Assembly (NCBI GenBank): GCA_009801085.1
Contig: VNWV01000003.1
Coordinates: forward strand, 1,488,001-1,552,000
Direction of reading: 5' to 3'
DNA from: Lasiodiplodia sp. COLG20
Taxonomy: Eukaryota; Ascomycota; Dothideomycetes; Botryosphaeriales; Botryosphaeriaceae
Length of the DNA stretch: 64,000 bases
How positions within the stretch are numbered: the first letter of the stretch is position 1; every line of letters starts with the position of its first letter. Positions 47,442 through 59,467 of this stretch are shown here, one piece after another. Below the pieces are notes generated by a model, which worked only from the letters and a program-made list of their open reading frames with translations, was not told the origin of the DNA and did no database searches. The translations under genes were made by a program, and so were the position numbers.

Positions 47442-48733
47442 TTAGAAATGCCTCTTCTGCCTCTCCATATGCCGCACATGTGAGTCCAGGACTGGCGAAG
47501 GGATGGACCCCAAGACCTTTTCCACTTTCCCCCACAACTCCGGCGCAAAATTGCAGCTCCCAAAGTGGTTGTGGCGGCAATCAATCAGTTCAACCCGCTT
47601 GAGCCTCTCTGCAAATTCCTCGATGCTCATCTTCACCTTGGTTGGGTCCTCTCTCGAGGGGCTGAGGCCGTTCTGATGCAGTGAGATGATGAACGAGCCC
47701 AAGACCATGGCGTCGCATTCACGGTCATTATCCACGCCACAATGGCAGCAGACGCTGGCTGTATCCGGGACAGTGTACGAAGCCAGATACCTGTCCTGGT
47801 AGCCGTAGCACGCGTCCTGCAGCAGCGCAATCGTCGCCGTCCGCACGCTCATAATGCTCTCTGTACCTCACCAATCAGTGAACCAACATCACAAGAGGCA
47901 GTGGCAAATAACGCACCCAAAATATCCGGCGGGAACCAGCCCAACCCACCCTCCGCATCCAACACCTTCCCGGCCGCATTCACCATCCGCCCCTTGTCGT
48001 CCACCTGCACCTCCCTCACCAACTTCGCCGCCAAATCCGCGAAGATCTCCTGCTCCCCGAACGCCCACGCGATCCACAACCACTCCTCGTACCCGGGTAC
48101 ACCAACCTTTTTCCGCTGCGCATTCACCCACATGGATAGCCACGGCTGAAACGCCTTCCCCGCGCCGTACTTCTCAGCCAGCACCGCGACGCCGAGCAGG
48201 TGCCTGAAGCTCAGCTTCGCCGGGATCAAACTGAAGCGCAAGTGGGCGATATCCAGCAAGATGGACAGGGCCGTGGCATCATCATCAGGCAGATCAATCT
48301 CCTTTGCGCCGCCCTCTTCCTCGTCCACCTGCTCGCGCTGGGCCTCCTTGAAGTGGCCGTCGGGCGCGAGCATGCGGTCCCACGCGTCGCACACGAGCGT
48401 CATGGCCTTGGACGACGCGACGAAGACGTTCTCGACGCCCGCGTCGTTGCGCACCAGCAGCCGCGTGTCGCCCTTGAGGTCGAAGTAGTACGTGCGCCCC
48501 ACGGGGCTCTTCTCGCCCGGCGTGTCGTTGTCGTCGTCGACGAAGTGGTCCGTGCCGTCCTGCAGCCGCGTCGACATGGACCGGCTGTGCGTGCGCGCTG
48601 GCCGCTGCGAGGGCCGCACCGCCGCCGCGATGGCCGCGTCGTCCGACCCCTCGGTCATGACCGAGAAGCGCGACGTCGGGTCGTGCTGCTGCTGCTGCTG
48701 CTGCGCCGTCTGCGTGTTTGTGGCGGTAGCCAT
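47442..48733 (-). CDS. BTB/POZ-like family member 4, with polyQ N-terminus
   Basis: Intact, 411 residues, minus strand, 154 bases upstream of member 3 and in the same direction. Exons 47917-48733 and 47442-47860; the intron 47861-47916 (GTGCGT..CAG) has the same phase and position as in the other copies. It differs by an extra N-terminus of about 70 residues with a 6-Gln run and Ser/Arg-rich text (THSRSMSTRLQ). BTB-like half: RTYYFDLKGDTRLLVRNDAG, VFVASSKAMTLVCDAWDRML, IDLPDDDATALSILLDIAHL. Then VPGYEEWLWIAWAFGEQEIF and WFPPDIL at the junction. The second exon has VCCHCGVDNDRECDAMVLGS and HNHFGSC, Cys/His positions that might bind metal, and ends with SPVLDSHVRHMERQ. The start at 48733 is supported by the strong context AGCC before ATG. 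Confidence 0.88.
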
Positions 48734-49239
48734 GGTGGGTTGTCGTTTTTTGTGGACCGAGCGCCGGGAAGGATGGGGGAAAGGCGATGATCTGAGGAGG
48801 GGCCACGGAGCTTGGACGAAAAAATGAAACTTTTTTTTTGAGGATTGCTACCACGCGATGAGAAGAACAGAAAAGAAAAGGAGCAAGAGGAGTGCTCGGC
48901 GGAGAAGAAGTGATCCTGCGGCAAAACGCGGCCAGAGTCCAAGTGGAGCCGCCGTGGCACGCGACAACGCATCATCGGCCGATCTGCACTAATCCCTTCC
49001 GGCAGGCGGAAAACGCGGGTTGCGAGTCACGATAGCTGCAAATTGGTGTTGCTCATGACTGCCAAGTGCCAAAGCTCCAAGCTACAACCAAAAAAAGCGC
49101 GAAAACTAGACACTTAGAAATAATTCTCGATTAAAGATAATGTTGCAAACTGTAGGGGCCGGAATTCTCGCAATGGCGAACGTCTCCCTGCCGCATGATA
49201 TCATACGGCTCCTTCGCCGCGTCTTCACCGCTCCTTTCA
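48734..49239. other. Intergenic: BTB-like member 4 promoter and STT4 3' flank
   Basis: No gene supported. A T-run lies at 48,831-48,839. The poly-A/T composition fits a spacer. Confidence 0.55.
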
Positions 49240-52200
49240 CTAGTACGGGATGCCGTTCGTCAGCAGCTGGAACCTATCATACTGGCCCGTCGACAAGCTG
49301 TTGTAACTCTTCTTGATCAAGAAGCGCATGAAATCCGCCGCCTCCCTCTCCGTCTTGTCCAGCACAAACCTCTCCCGGAAATGCTCCACCGTCTCAGGCT
49401 TGAAGCAGGGCAGACCGCTGTCCAGCATGACGATGACGATGTGCGCCAGGTGCTCGCAGTGCTGCCGCGCCGCCAGGAACGCCTTGACGCACAGCTCCTC
49501 GAACCACCGGTACGGCTGCGAGTCGGTCGAGCCGCCCATGACGGCCACCATTTCTTGCGTGAGCTTGAACGGCGCGCGCTCGAACTTGATGCCACCGGGC
49601 GCGATGTCGAAGCAGAAACCAAAGTCGATGTGCAGGATGTGCCCAGCGTCGTCGATCATGATGTTACCGTTGTGGCGATCCTTGAACTGGAGCAGGTATG
49701 AGATGATGCTGTACGCAGCCATCGACTTGACGAAGTTGTTGCGGGCCTCCTGGAAGCGGATCGAGTCCTCGCCACCGTACTTCGAGACGAAGTAGTCGTA
49801 GAGCCCGTTGACTGCTTCACGGCCGAGCATGTCACGAGAGATGGAGTTGGGCAAGACGTCGATGACACCGCAACCGGGCGCAGTGGCTGTGACGCGGTAC
49901 GGGAAAACGTACACGTCCAGGCCGACGTCGTTGAAAATACCGCGGAAAGCAGAGATCATCTGCAGCGCCAGCACGTCCTGACGGCAGTCGTCTCCGACCT
50001 TGAAGATAGCCGACTGCCACACCTCGTAGTAGTTATCCTTCTTCTCTTCCTCGCTGCTGTCCTGATCCTCGCCGGGGATGATTTCAGTTCTCTCCTTGCG
50101 AATGCGGAAAGTCGCCATGTACGGAGCCTTTGCGTGACTCTGCAGAGGCTTTCCAGACTTCCGATCAATGCCCACAACTACACCGTCGGGGTTACTTGGC
50201 AGGTACACGCCAACCTCGACCTTGATCGAGCGAAGTTCTTCCTCAATCTTTTGCTTCTTCTCCGGCTTGCTCTTCTTGATGAAGGGCTTGAGCTTACCGG
50301 AAATTCCAGTGACCTCATTGAAGAAGGAGAATTCCCGGTCGTAAAACTCACGGTCCTCGGGGCTGAAACTGTTCTCAAGGCTGGCCATGACGACATCAAG
50401 AGTCGGCTTGACAGGATCGGGAATCTGCGAGTCCTCGTCTTTGTACGCATTGGCCTTCATGTTCCAAATGATCTGGTGGGCGAACAGCTGCGAGAACTTG
50501 GCTGTCTCGATGATGTAACGCTCAACGTAGCCGAGAACATCGTAACGCAGCGTTTGCACAACCTGCGGGACGTAGAAGAAGGTAATATCGACTGAATGGC
50601 TTTCCAATGCCCTCATGGCATACTGGATGACGAAAGGATGGTTGCCATACGCAGGAAGGAAATACGTGATGGCCGTCATTGGGTTGACTGGAGCCCAGTA
50701 CATCAGGTACTTGAGCTGGAACGACACATCATCGGGCAATGACTTCCCAAGAAGCACTTCCAGAGCATCCGGTTGGTCCAGCACCTTCTCAGGGAAGTTG
50801 AGTACCAGGAAACGGACCTCATTGGCCAACCGCAGCGAGTTGAATCTGAAAACCAGTTGCACCGCAATTGCGGGGTCCTCATTCCAAGCCGTTTTCAAGA
50901 GGCCAGACAACACCGCGTCGGTCGGGGGCTTGCCCGAATGGCCAGGCATCAAATGAAGGCGCCTGTCCTGCTCGAGAGGGAAGAGCCAGACCATAAGGCG
51001 CTGGTGCTCGCTCGCGAGCAGGAGCAACAGCAACTCCTGCTTAGCGTGCAGACTCTTCCTGGGTCCATTAGTGTTCAGACCGATACCGGCAACGTTCTGG
51101 AGGGCGTTGTGAATGTCGACCAGGACTTGAGCCTCGGCTTTGATTTGCAAACGGTTGCCGCCAAACGACCATCTCGGCCTCTCCTTGAACCACGCCAAGG
51201 CCGCGGAAAGGATGCGGTCTTTCAGCCTCCACTGGCCAGACGTATTGGATCCGGTGCTGTACTGGAGGATCCGTAGACCAAGGAGAACCACGTGGAAATG
51301 AGCCTCACGAGTCAAGGGATGGTTCGTAGTGTGGCTCATCGCTGACAACGTGATGTGCATGAGGCGGTGGTAGACGCGCTCGACGTGGGGGCTACCAAGA
51401 CGTGTTGCGCTAAAGTGGCTTTCAAGGAATTGGAGCAACCGGAAATGGGGGGCAATCAGATTGTAGGCGTGCTGCTGACGCTTCATGATGACGGTCCGGT
51501 CGGATGGAGCGAACTCCTGCTTCACAAAGAATGGATCCGGGTGATCGAAGTGTTCATCGAAAAGGCCAAGCCTCCGTCGAACAGTCTTTTCGAAGTTCTC
51601 AGCAATCTCGACCAGGATCCTGGGCTCCATGCGCGGGTTTTCCTTGATGATGCTAAGCCACAAAGAGATACCAAGCTTGATGGACTGCTTGTTGAAGACG
51701 GCGAAAGGAATGCCAACGACATGATGGGCAATGGCACATTCGTCCTTTTGACTGCGGCAAAGGAGAGCAGCAGCCCGCCTGAGAGCATCGCGAAGCTCCG
51801 CGATCGAAACGTGCTTGCGACTCAAGGTACGTTGCTCCAAGTCAAGAAGCACCCTCCGCGCATCCTCGACACTGCGATCGTATTGCTTGCTGCGGCGCAT
51901 CAATGGATCCGAATCGTTGCCGAAGCGAATCCAGTCATCATTGAAGTCAGTCATGGGCTCCACGTAGCGGTATTCTTGACGGTTGGTGTACTGGGCAACG
52001 AAATCAGACGCCGTGTTGATGTTAAGCTCTCTTTCTCGGTCAATTGCACCAAGACGCTGGTCTGTAGATGGGATGACGGAGCCCATCTCCAGTGCAAATG
52101 ACCTTCCAAGAGAGACGTGACCATAGGCACCGTCGTCATCGTACTCAGATAGATAGGTCTGCAGAAGTCCCTTGATATCGAGCGGCGCGATGTCCATCAC

Positions 52201-55157
52201 GCTCAAGACCCAGACCCTTGCGCGATTCTGAAGTTGGATGAGAGTGTTTCTGCGGAAGCTGTAGTTGTCCGAGAGCTCGATGGAGATATTTTCTCTGGCT
52301 GACGTGAAGGTCGACGACCACCCATACTCATCAATCTCCTTCTCGAGGCAGCTGTTCCACATCATGCTGAGAAGCTCAAGAAGAGCAAAGAGCGAAGCGC
52401 GCTGGCAGAGAGCGGAGGGCACTTGCTGAATGATGATATCGGCGCAATGGATAGCAACCTTCTGTGCCTGAAGAACCCTGTGACAGCAGCCAGTGAAGAA
52501 GATGGCAAGCTGTTGGGCTACGTAGGGAGCAGAGAAGGACTGGAATCCGCCTGAGACGGTCTTCTTCAGATATGAACGAACGCCCGCCTCAGCGATAGCG
52601 ACCATGCAGTTACCCATTTCCTTGCTGCGCAGTCTAGGATCCAAGAAGTAGGTCAGCGTCTTTGTGCAGTCACCAGTGCTAGCACGAAGGCCCTCAACAA
52701 GATGAACCGTGTTGAGGAAGACGACTTCCGGGTAGCCAAGAGACTTGATGTCTGCTTCGCATGCGGGGAGCAGCTCCTGAAGACGTCGCTTTTGTTCCAC
52801 GATATGTTCCGCGCTCTTGCCGCGCCTGAGAACAGTGTTGAGCTCAACATCACTCTCAAGCTGATCAGCTCGGGATTCAGAAACCAATGGCTTGCTGTGT
52901 TGGGCAAGGATTCGGAGCTCGTTGAGGTATCTCTTGCCAAGGGGAGAAGTCAAGCTGAATCCGTGGACAGCAACGTTGAACCATGCATCGCGTTGCAGGT
53001 TTACAATGGCCTCGTCTTCGATGTACTCTTCGGGGCCATCGGCATTCGACGAAATCAAGATTGCAAGCGGACCCAAAAGCTGCGCAATTTCCTGGGCGGC
53101 GACTTCGGTGTCTGCCATGGGCGAGGCCTCGGGGCCATGTGCATCACCTTTGCTGACAATGTCGTCCAGCATGTATTGCAGGTAGATTTCAAATAGCGGC
53201 TGCCCAGTCTTGAACTCTCTCGAGAGATGGCACCTGCCTTTCATGACCGCATCCAGGAGCACGTGGTTGTCCTGAACAATGGCATCGCGAGCGAGCTTTG
53301 AGTACAGCTTGAGCAGAGCCCTCAGCTCTCCAGGGCCAGAGTGGGCACCGAGCAAGGAGCTCTCTGTGATAATTTTGGCATCCACAGAAATGCTAACTCT
53401 GCCAATCTTCTGAACAAGCATCGAAAGCGCAAGCTCAGATATCTTTTGATCCTTGCATCGGCAAGCCACTCCAACGATAGTCTGAATGACAGTAGCATAG
53501 ACGTGCGAAGGCTCGTCGACGTCCGCGGGAGACAGTGAGATAGTACTTCCTGTCTGGTGTTGCGTCTGCAAGCCGCCACTACCATTGGCTTTCGCACTTC
53601 CATTTAGCTGAGACAGACCGCCCGTGTTTGTGCGCTCCGGCGCTTGTTTACCACTGAGGACGTTGCCAAGGCTGTACAAAGTTGTTATGACAGCATCTTG
53701 TGGAAGCAGCATCAAAACACTGGCCAAGCAATCAGCAGCAACGGCTGAAGTACCCTCCTTCAATCCACCTTGGACGATGATGCGTGGCAAAGACTTGCTC
53801 AGGTGGGACGCAGTGTCAGGCGAAGATTTGCCCAATACTGACATACTCTTCAGCACAACACAAGCCAGTACTTCATCAGCTGCAAGTATGTCATCGGAGA
53901 GGGTGGACTCGAGCACGTCCAAAAGCTTTTCGGAGTCGGCAATCTCCTCGTTTAGGACGGCGCAGCACAGATACGTAACAAGGGCATCAGCCAGAACAGC
54001 GTGGGCGATATGCTGCTGCCAAACCGTTCCTACGCGCTTCACATACTCCGAGTCGGCGTTGATCCGCTCGAGCTCTTCCTCGGCAATGCCAGCAACACTT
54101 TCGAGCAATGTCTCGGCTGCTGCATCTAGAGGCTGGCGCAGCGCATGGGCGCTTTGGAGCTTGTCCAAAATCGGTTTGTCAGATCCAAGCTCGGAGGGGC
54201 TAGCAATGGTTGCCGTGCAGGCGACAACGACTTGCATGAAGCCATGGTGAATAAGGAGAGCACCAAGAGGACGACCCATAGCCGCATAGTGTTTGGCATG
54301 GCGGCGCCATTCGCGGAACGCCCTCTTGGCGTTGCTGCCATACAAAACATTCGAAACGGAAGCTTCGACTGCGATTATAAGTTTCTCGGACAAAGCGTTG
54401 CGGAGGCTTTCGATCAGGTCGAGCATTTCGGCGGGGTTCCAGACCGAGGCGCACGCTGAGGCGGCACTCAGGAAACCAAGCATGGACATAGCCAAGCACA
54501 GGACACGACCGACATCGCCATCGGTCGCAGTGTCCACTGCATCATCCCCGTTCATGTGCTCCCCGGTTAGGGACCTTGCGGAGGCCGACCATTCCGCCAC
54601 GTACTGCTTCACAGCTGCGACCGCACCCTCTTTGAGCCGCTCATGATTTTTCCCAAGTGACAAGATAGCAAAGGCCAGGCTGCGTGTCAGAATCTCCCAT
54701 GGTGACGGGTCAAGGTCTCGGAGAAACGGTGAGGGCGCAATGGCCTGGGCGAACGACTCGGGGAGATAGGGGGCGAGTTGGTTTAGGAGCTGTTCAGCCG
54801 TTGCAACGTCCACGACCTGAGGCGCAGCTTTGCATAGCGCGAGAAGGGTCTCGAGTTCGGGCAGGCTCTGCGACTTGTCAGATGAGCTGCAAGACGCTGA
54901 ATAGGAGGCTTACCATAGGCACCCTCGCAGCACCTCCGCGGGCACCGTCCAGCTCGTCATGGCCACCATTGACCTGCGCGTGAGGCGGACACAAGCGGTA
55001 CAGGCGCTTAAAGTCTGGATTGCCGGATTCGGGGGCTGGCGAAGCGGCGGAAAGCGAAGCAAGCTTCTCGAGAGCGCTGCGGCGAATGCTAAATGCGGCA
55101 GCACGGTCAACACTAAGGGAAACGGGGCGCAGCGGACGGTGTGACTCACGTTCGCAT
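49240..55157 (-). CDS. STT4: Phosphatidylinositol 4-kinase STT4
   Basis: Type III PI 4-kinase at the plasma membrane that makes PI4P for PI(4,5)P2 synthesis, cell-wall integrity and actin. Exon 3 (49240-54867) is one open frame of 5.6 kb; exon 2 is 54914-55112 and exon 1 is 55150-55157 (8 bases: ATG CGA AC). The model gives 1944 residues. The N-terminal two-thirds are helical solenoid. The lipid kinase unique/helical part precedes the catalytic domain: TLDVVMASLENSFSPEDREF, then VGDDCRQDVLALQMISAFRG, FPYRVTATAPGCGVIDVLPN, the catalytic loop QFKDRHNGNIMID (Asp1799), HIDFGFCFDIAPGG and FLAARQHCEHLAHIV. The C-terminus is LLTNGIPY. The intron between exons 1 and 2 is only 37 bases, so the start is the least certain part. 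It is divergent from HEL2. Confidence 0.93.
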
Positions 55158-55537
55158 GATGACCAAGCGCCTGCAGCAACAGGCTTAGGAATGAATCAGA
55201 ATGACTGGAAACGCCTAGATGTAGGGGGGAGATAGGGTGAAAGTGAGCGTGGTGTTTGCTTGGTGGGAGGTGGCAGCTGGCCGCCAAGCTGGTCGATCAT
55301 CTGCGCTTGGTGCGCCCCGCGTCATCTTCATCTTTTGTTCGCCGTGCCCGCACCTCCGCAACCTCGCCCGCCGCACACCTTATAAACGTTCCCAGCCGCG
55401 CCAGGCCACCGGCTGTTGCGCCTTATCAGTGGTCGCTGCATCCGGAACCCGCCACGACTGACAAATAACTCGGCGATTGCCCGCAGACCCCCGCCATCCA
55501 TACACCACGAAGACCGAAATTCGCGACGGCAAGTACA
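55158..55537. promoter_or_regulatory. Divergent promoter between STT4 and HEL2
   Basis: 380 bases between divergent starts. TATAAA lies at 55381-55386 on the plus strand, about 155 bases before the HEL2 ATG, a plausible TATA box for HEL2. Confidence 0.45.
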
Positions 55538-58023
55538 ATGGCGGACGCAACTGAGACACCGGCAGGAGGCGCCACCGCTCCTGCAAACAATGCGCGCAGA
55601 GGCCGCGGCCGCGGAGGCTCTCAGGGCGGCAACAGGCAAAGCAACGAAACCCCCGCGTCCACCGGCGAGAGAGGCAGGGGCAAAGGAGGACGTCGCGGAG
55701 GACGAGGCCGTGGCAATCGTGGCGGACGCAATGCGGACGCAGATGGCGATGGAGTTGGAGACAATGCGCCTACTCGGGCTAGTCGGGGCAACTTTGGCGC
55801 TCGTCTTACTGCTGGCGCCAATTCCACCACGAACGATGCGGAATCCAAGGGCAAAGAACGCGTTGCTGCGGCAGAGGAAGAGGACGAAGGAGAAGTCTGC
55901 TTCATCTGCGCTTCTCCCATTGACCACCACGCTGTTTCGCCTTGTAACCACCGTACCTGTCACATTTGTTCCCTCAGGCTGAGGGCGCTGTACAAGTCCA
56001 AGGCTTGCGCGCACTGCCGAGTAAGTTTACCCGGTATGGATAGGTATTTCCTTTTGCTAACTGTATTCCCAGACACTGTCCGACTTCGTTATTTTCACCG
56101 ACGATCCCGAGAAGAGATACGAGGAGTTTTCCGATTCTGAGATTGCAAGCACCGATAGCAACTTGGGCATCAAATACGAGAAGGCGGAAATCTGCGACGA
56201 CACCATTCTTTTGCTGCGCTACAACTGCCCGGATGGCTCGTGCGACGCTGCCTGCTTGGGGTGGCCTGACTTGCACAGGCACGTCAAGAGCGTCCACCAC
56301 AAGGTCATGTGGTAAGTACTCTTGTCCTGCTGGCATCCTGACTGCGCTGATACCTGGCAGCGACCTCTGCACGCGGAACAAAAAGGTGTTCACTCACGAG
56401 CACCAATTGTTCACCAATCAGGAGCTGCGCAAGCACGAGAGGTTCGGCGATGACAACCCTGGCGCCGAGGACCAGAGTGGCTTCAAGGGACACCCCGAAT
56501 GCGGTTTCTGTATGAGGCGCTTCTACGGAGATGACGAGCTATATGTGCACTGCAGAGAAAAGCATGAACGGTGTCACATTTGTGACCGGCGTAATGGCGG
56601 GCGCCAGCCACAGTACTACGTCAACTACGAGGCGCTCGAGGTTCATTTCAAGAAGGACCATTTCGTGTGTCCGGATCAGGAGTGCTTGGAAAAGAAGTTT
56701 GTTGTCTTCGAATCTGAGATGGACCTCAAGGCGCACCAGTTGGAGGCCCATCCAAATGGTCTCTCGAAGGATGCTCGTCGTGATGCTCGCAGGGTCGACA
56801 TGGCCGGGTTCAACTTGCGTGGCTCCCAAGAACCGGAGCGCAGGCAGGGCCGCGGCCGTGGTCGCGGAAGAGACCCCAACTCCGAGCCTCTTCCTGCGTC
56901 GTCTGCCCAGCCGCTGCGCAGAGATGAGATTGCCTACCAAAGACAGCTGGCCATCCAGAGCGCTCAATCCGTGACATCCAGGACGTTTGGAGGCCAGCTG
57001 ACGTCCACTCCGACGGAGGCATATGCAGCAAGACCTCCACCCAGCGCTCAGGAACCTCGCACCGTTACGGCTGCCAGACCTGCAGATGACTTTCCGTCCC
57101 TGTCTTCGCTGAGCGTCAGCGACACCGCCAATCAAGCACGGGCCGCATCGCCAGCAAGGGACGCACCACTCACGCCGCAGGAGCAAGCGCGCAGGCTGCG
57201 GCACAATGCCGTTACCGAGCGGGCGGCCAACATGCTCCGCAATGATCAGACCAAGGTTGCCGACTTCCGTCAGAAGGTTTCATTCTACAAGAACGGCTCT
57301 GTGACGGCCCCACAGCTGATCGAGGCGTTCTTTTCCCTGTTTGATACGTCGTCGGCTGAGCTAGGCAAGCTGATCAAGGAGCTTGCCGAGATCTTCGAGA
57401 TCTCGTCGAAAAAGGACGCCCTGCTCAAGGGGTGGAACGACTGGAAGGCGATCAATGAAGACTACCCCTCTCTTCCCGGCCCCAGCGGTGTGCCGGCAAG
57501 TAGCGCAGCTGCCGCACTTGGAGCAGGTGGCTCCAGGGTTCTCAAGCTCAAGAGCTCCACGGCCCAATCGTCGCGCTCGTCGATGGGCCAAAAGGGCAGC
57601 TGGAATTCAGTTTCCACCAGCCTATTCCCTCCCCTGCCTTCCGGCGCTTCGTCGAGTCGGGCGACGACGAGCACGGGAAGCGCCAATTGGGCGTCGTCGT
57701 CCAACCGGCCGTCGCCAGTTCCATCGCGGACGGCTTCGCAGACGAACCTGGCCAGCAAGAAGGCGGCGCCTCCCAGCGCCGATGCATTCCCGGCACTGCC
57801 CGCAGCGAAGAAGCCGGCGTCGACAGTCTTCACGCCAGGCTACAACGGACGTGCGGTGCGCAATGTCAAGGGCAACGGTCCTGCAGTCAACGCGTGGGGT
57901 GTGGGTGGAGCCGGCAGCGGATCGTCAACACCTGCGGAAGCTATGGCCGAAGAGGAACCTGTGGGTGGAGGCAAGAAGAAGGGAAACAAGAACAAGAAGC
58001 AAACCCTGTTTCACTTTGGTTAA
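55538..58023 (+). CDS. HEL2: E3 ubiquitin ligase Hel2 (ZNF598 type), ribosome-collision sensor
   Basis: Recognises collided ribosomes and ubiquitinates 40S proteins to start ribosome-associated quality control. Exons 55538-56020, 56073-56311 and 56361-58023; introns 56021-56072 (GTAAGT..CAG) and 56312-56360 (GTAAGT..CAG). The product is 794 residues. The N-terminus is RG-rich (RRGRGRGGSQGG). A RING spans about 121-160: CFIC, PCNHRTCHICSLR, CAHC. Exon 1 ends in the RING. Then follow TDDPEKRYEEF and a series of C2H2-like fingers: CPDGSCDAACLGWPDLHRH, CDLCTRNKKVFTHEHQLF, CGFCMRRFYGDDELYVHCR, CHICDRRNGGRQPQYYVNYE, FVCPDQECLEKKFVVFESE. The C-terminal half is disordered with a Ser-rich tail and ends KKGNKNKKQTLFHFG. 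The first ATG after the TATA and leader is used. Typical length and order for the family. Confidence 0.93.
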
Positions 58024-59467
58024 CGAGCTGCACGGCGCAGCGTGTAGAGTTAGTGCGTGTACATAAGCGTGGCGTTGAACTGGGCTGGCCGGGGCGGGCG
58101 GAGGGGGGAAAAGTGGGTTTCGAGTATACTATTGCAGTACAGAACATAGCTACAGACGACGTCACGAGTGCGGATAGAGATCAACTAGACGCAGCGCGCA
58201 TACGAGCCAACACGTGTGCAGAATCATGCGGGAGCGGGCGGCCAGCTGCTGCATGCAGGCCGGAGGTTTTGGTGGAGAGTGACAGCGGCGCCCTGCTGAC
58301 TGCTGCAGCAGGACGGAAGCGCAGAGCAGGAGGTGGAGGGCGATGACAAATGGCGCCAAGGCGTCGTGAGCGCAAGGTCTGGCGTGTCGAGCCGGCAGCC
58401 GCAGAGCCTCCGCGTTGGGCGGGCGGCGGGCCACCAACTGCAAGCCATACCCACGCTCGCGGAGCTCGGGCGCCGGGGCCATGGAGTGCTAGAGCACGCT
58501 GACGTGGATCTGGAACTTCGCTTGTTGGGGCGTGTGGAAGGTGTGGCTTGGCCCTGCGCAGAGCGAACTCACAGTCGCATGGGCTGGTGGTGTTGACTCG
58601 GGCTGGGGCGCACAGGCGCAAAGGTGGCCTGCTCCACTTCGGGCCGCTCCTGGCTCTCTGCAAGCGGGTGGGAGATGGTTGAGTGCCCCGGGCGCGTCCA
58701 AGCATAAAGCAGCATCCGGCGTCGCGCCAGCTTCACGGGAACAGCAGAAGCAGCTGAAGCTCGCCCTCCCAGCTTGCGCCACCACCAGAACGCGCCCTGT
58801 AGCATCCGCCGCCCTGGGCCGCCGCCCGCCTCGATCAGCGCGTCTTCAGCGTCCGCGAGCCAATCTGCGCGTGCCCCCCTCTCGCGCCCCAAGCCGCCGC
58901 CCCTTCCCCGCCTTGCCTGTCTCCCACTTGACTCGCTCTCCAGCGACGCGGATTCACGCTCCTCCCACCTGCATCGCAACACCCCGCTGCGCCCAAGCTC
59001 CCGCGCGACCGACTAGGCGCGCCGTTGCGACCGAAGCAGGACTCAGACCGTTGGCCAAGCCGCTGCTGGGCGCGTCGTGCAACCTGCAGCCCACGCCGCC
59101 AGACGCCTGTGTGATCGCCCGCGCTGCGAAGAGAGCCACTTGCCGCCGCGCCCCGCGGGCCCAGCGTGTAGAGTCGCCTGCAAATGCCAGAGCGCGTCTA
59201 GGGAGGGATCATGAAAGACGCTGCCTCCGCCGCCCGCACGCACTTGTAGCCTTCTGCTCTCCTCCTCCGCCTCCTCGCCTACGCCAATTGCCTGCCTGCC
59301 TGTCTGCCCCGTTTTTGCACCGCGCAGCCGCCCCTGCAGCGCGCCTGGACCCCGTGGCCGCCGACGACACTGAACCAGACATCGCGCCTTCTCTCAACCT
59401 CGCGCCGCGGTAGCGAGAGAAGCCTCTGCCGCCTCGCCCACCACGCGCAATCCGGCCACGTAGGACC
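58024..59467. other. HEL2 3' flank and long velB upstream region
   Basis: 1.4 kb with no gene. From about 58,780 on it is strongly C-rich. Two very short open frames sit near the velB start (59184-59201 and 59211-59249). A GC-rich frame at 58,532-59,413 is probably fortuitous. Confidence 0.5.
59184..59249 (+). promoter_or_regulatory. Two candidate upstream ORFs in velB leader
   Basis: ATG at 59184 codes 5 residues before TAG at 59199; ATG at 59211 codes 12 residues before TAG at 59247. No other ATG lies between them and the velB start at 59468. If both are in the transcript they could reduce velB translation; the transcription start is not known. Confidence 0.4.

Noticed and set aside
58532..59413. 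GC-rich open frame upstream of velB
   Set aside because: Composition is Ala/Arg/Pro low complexity, no motif, in a C-rich leader; likely chance.
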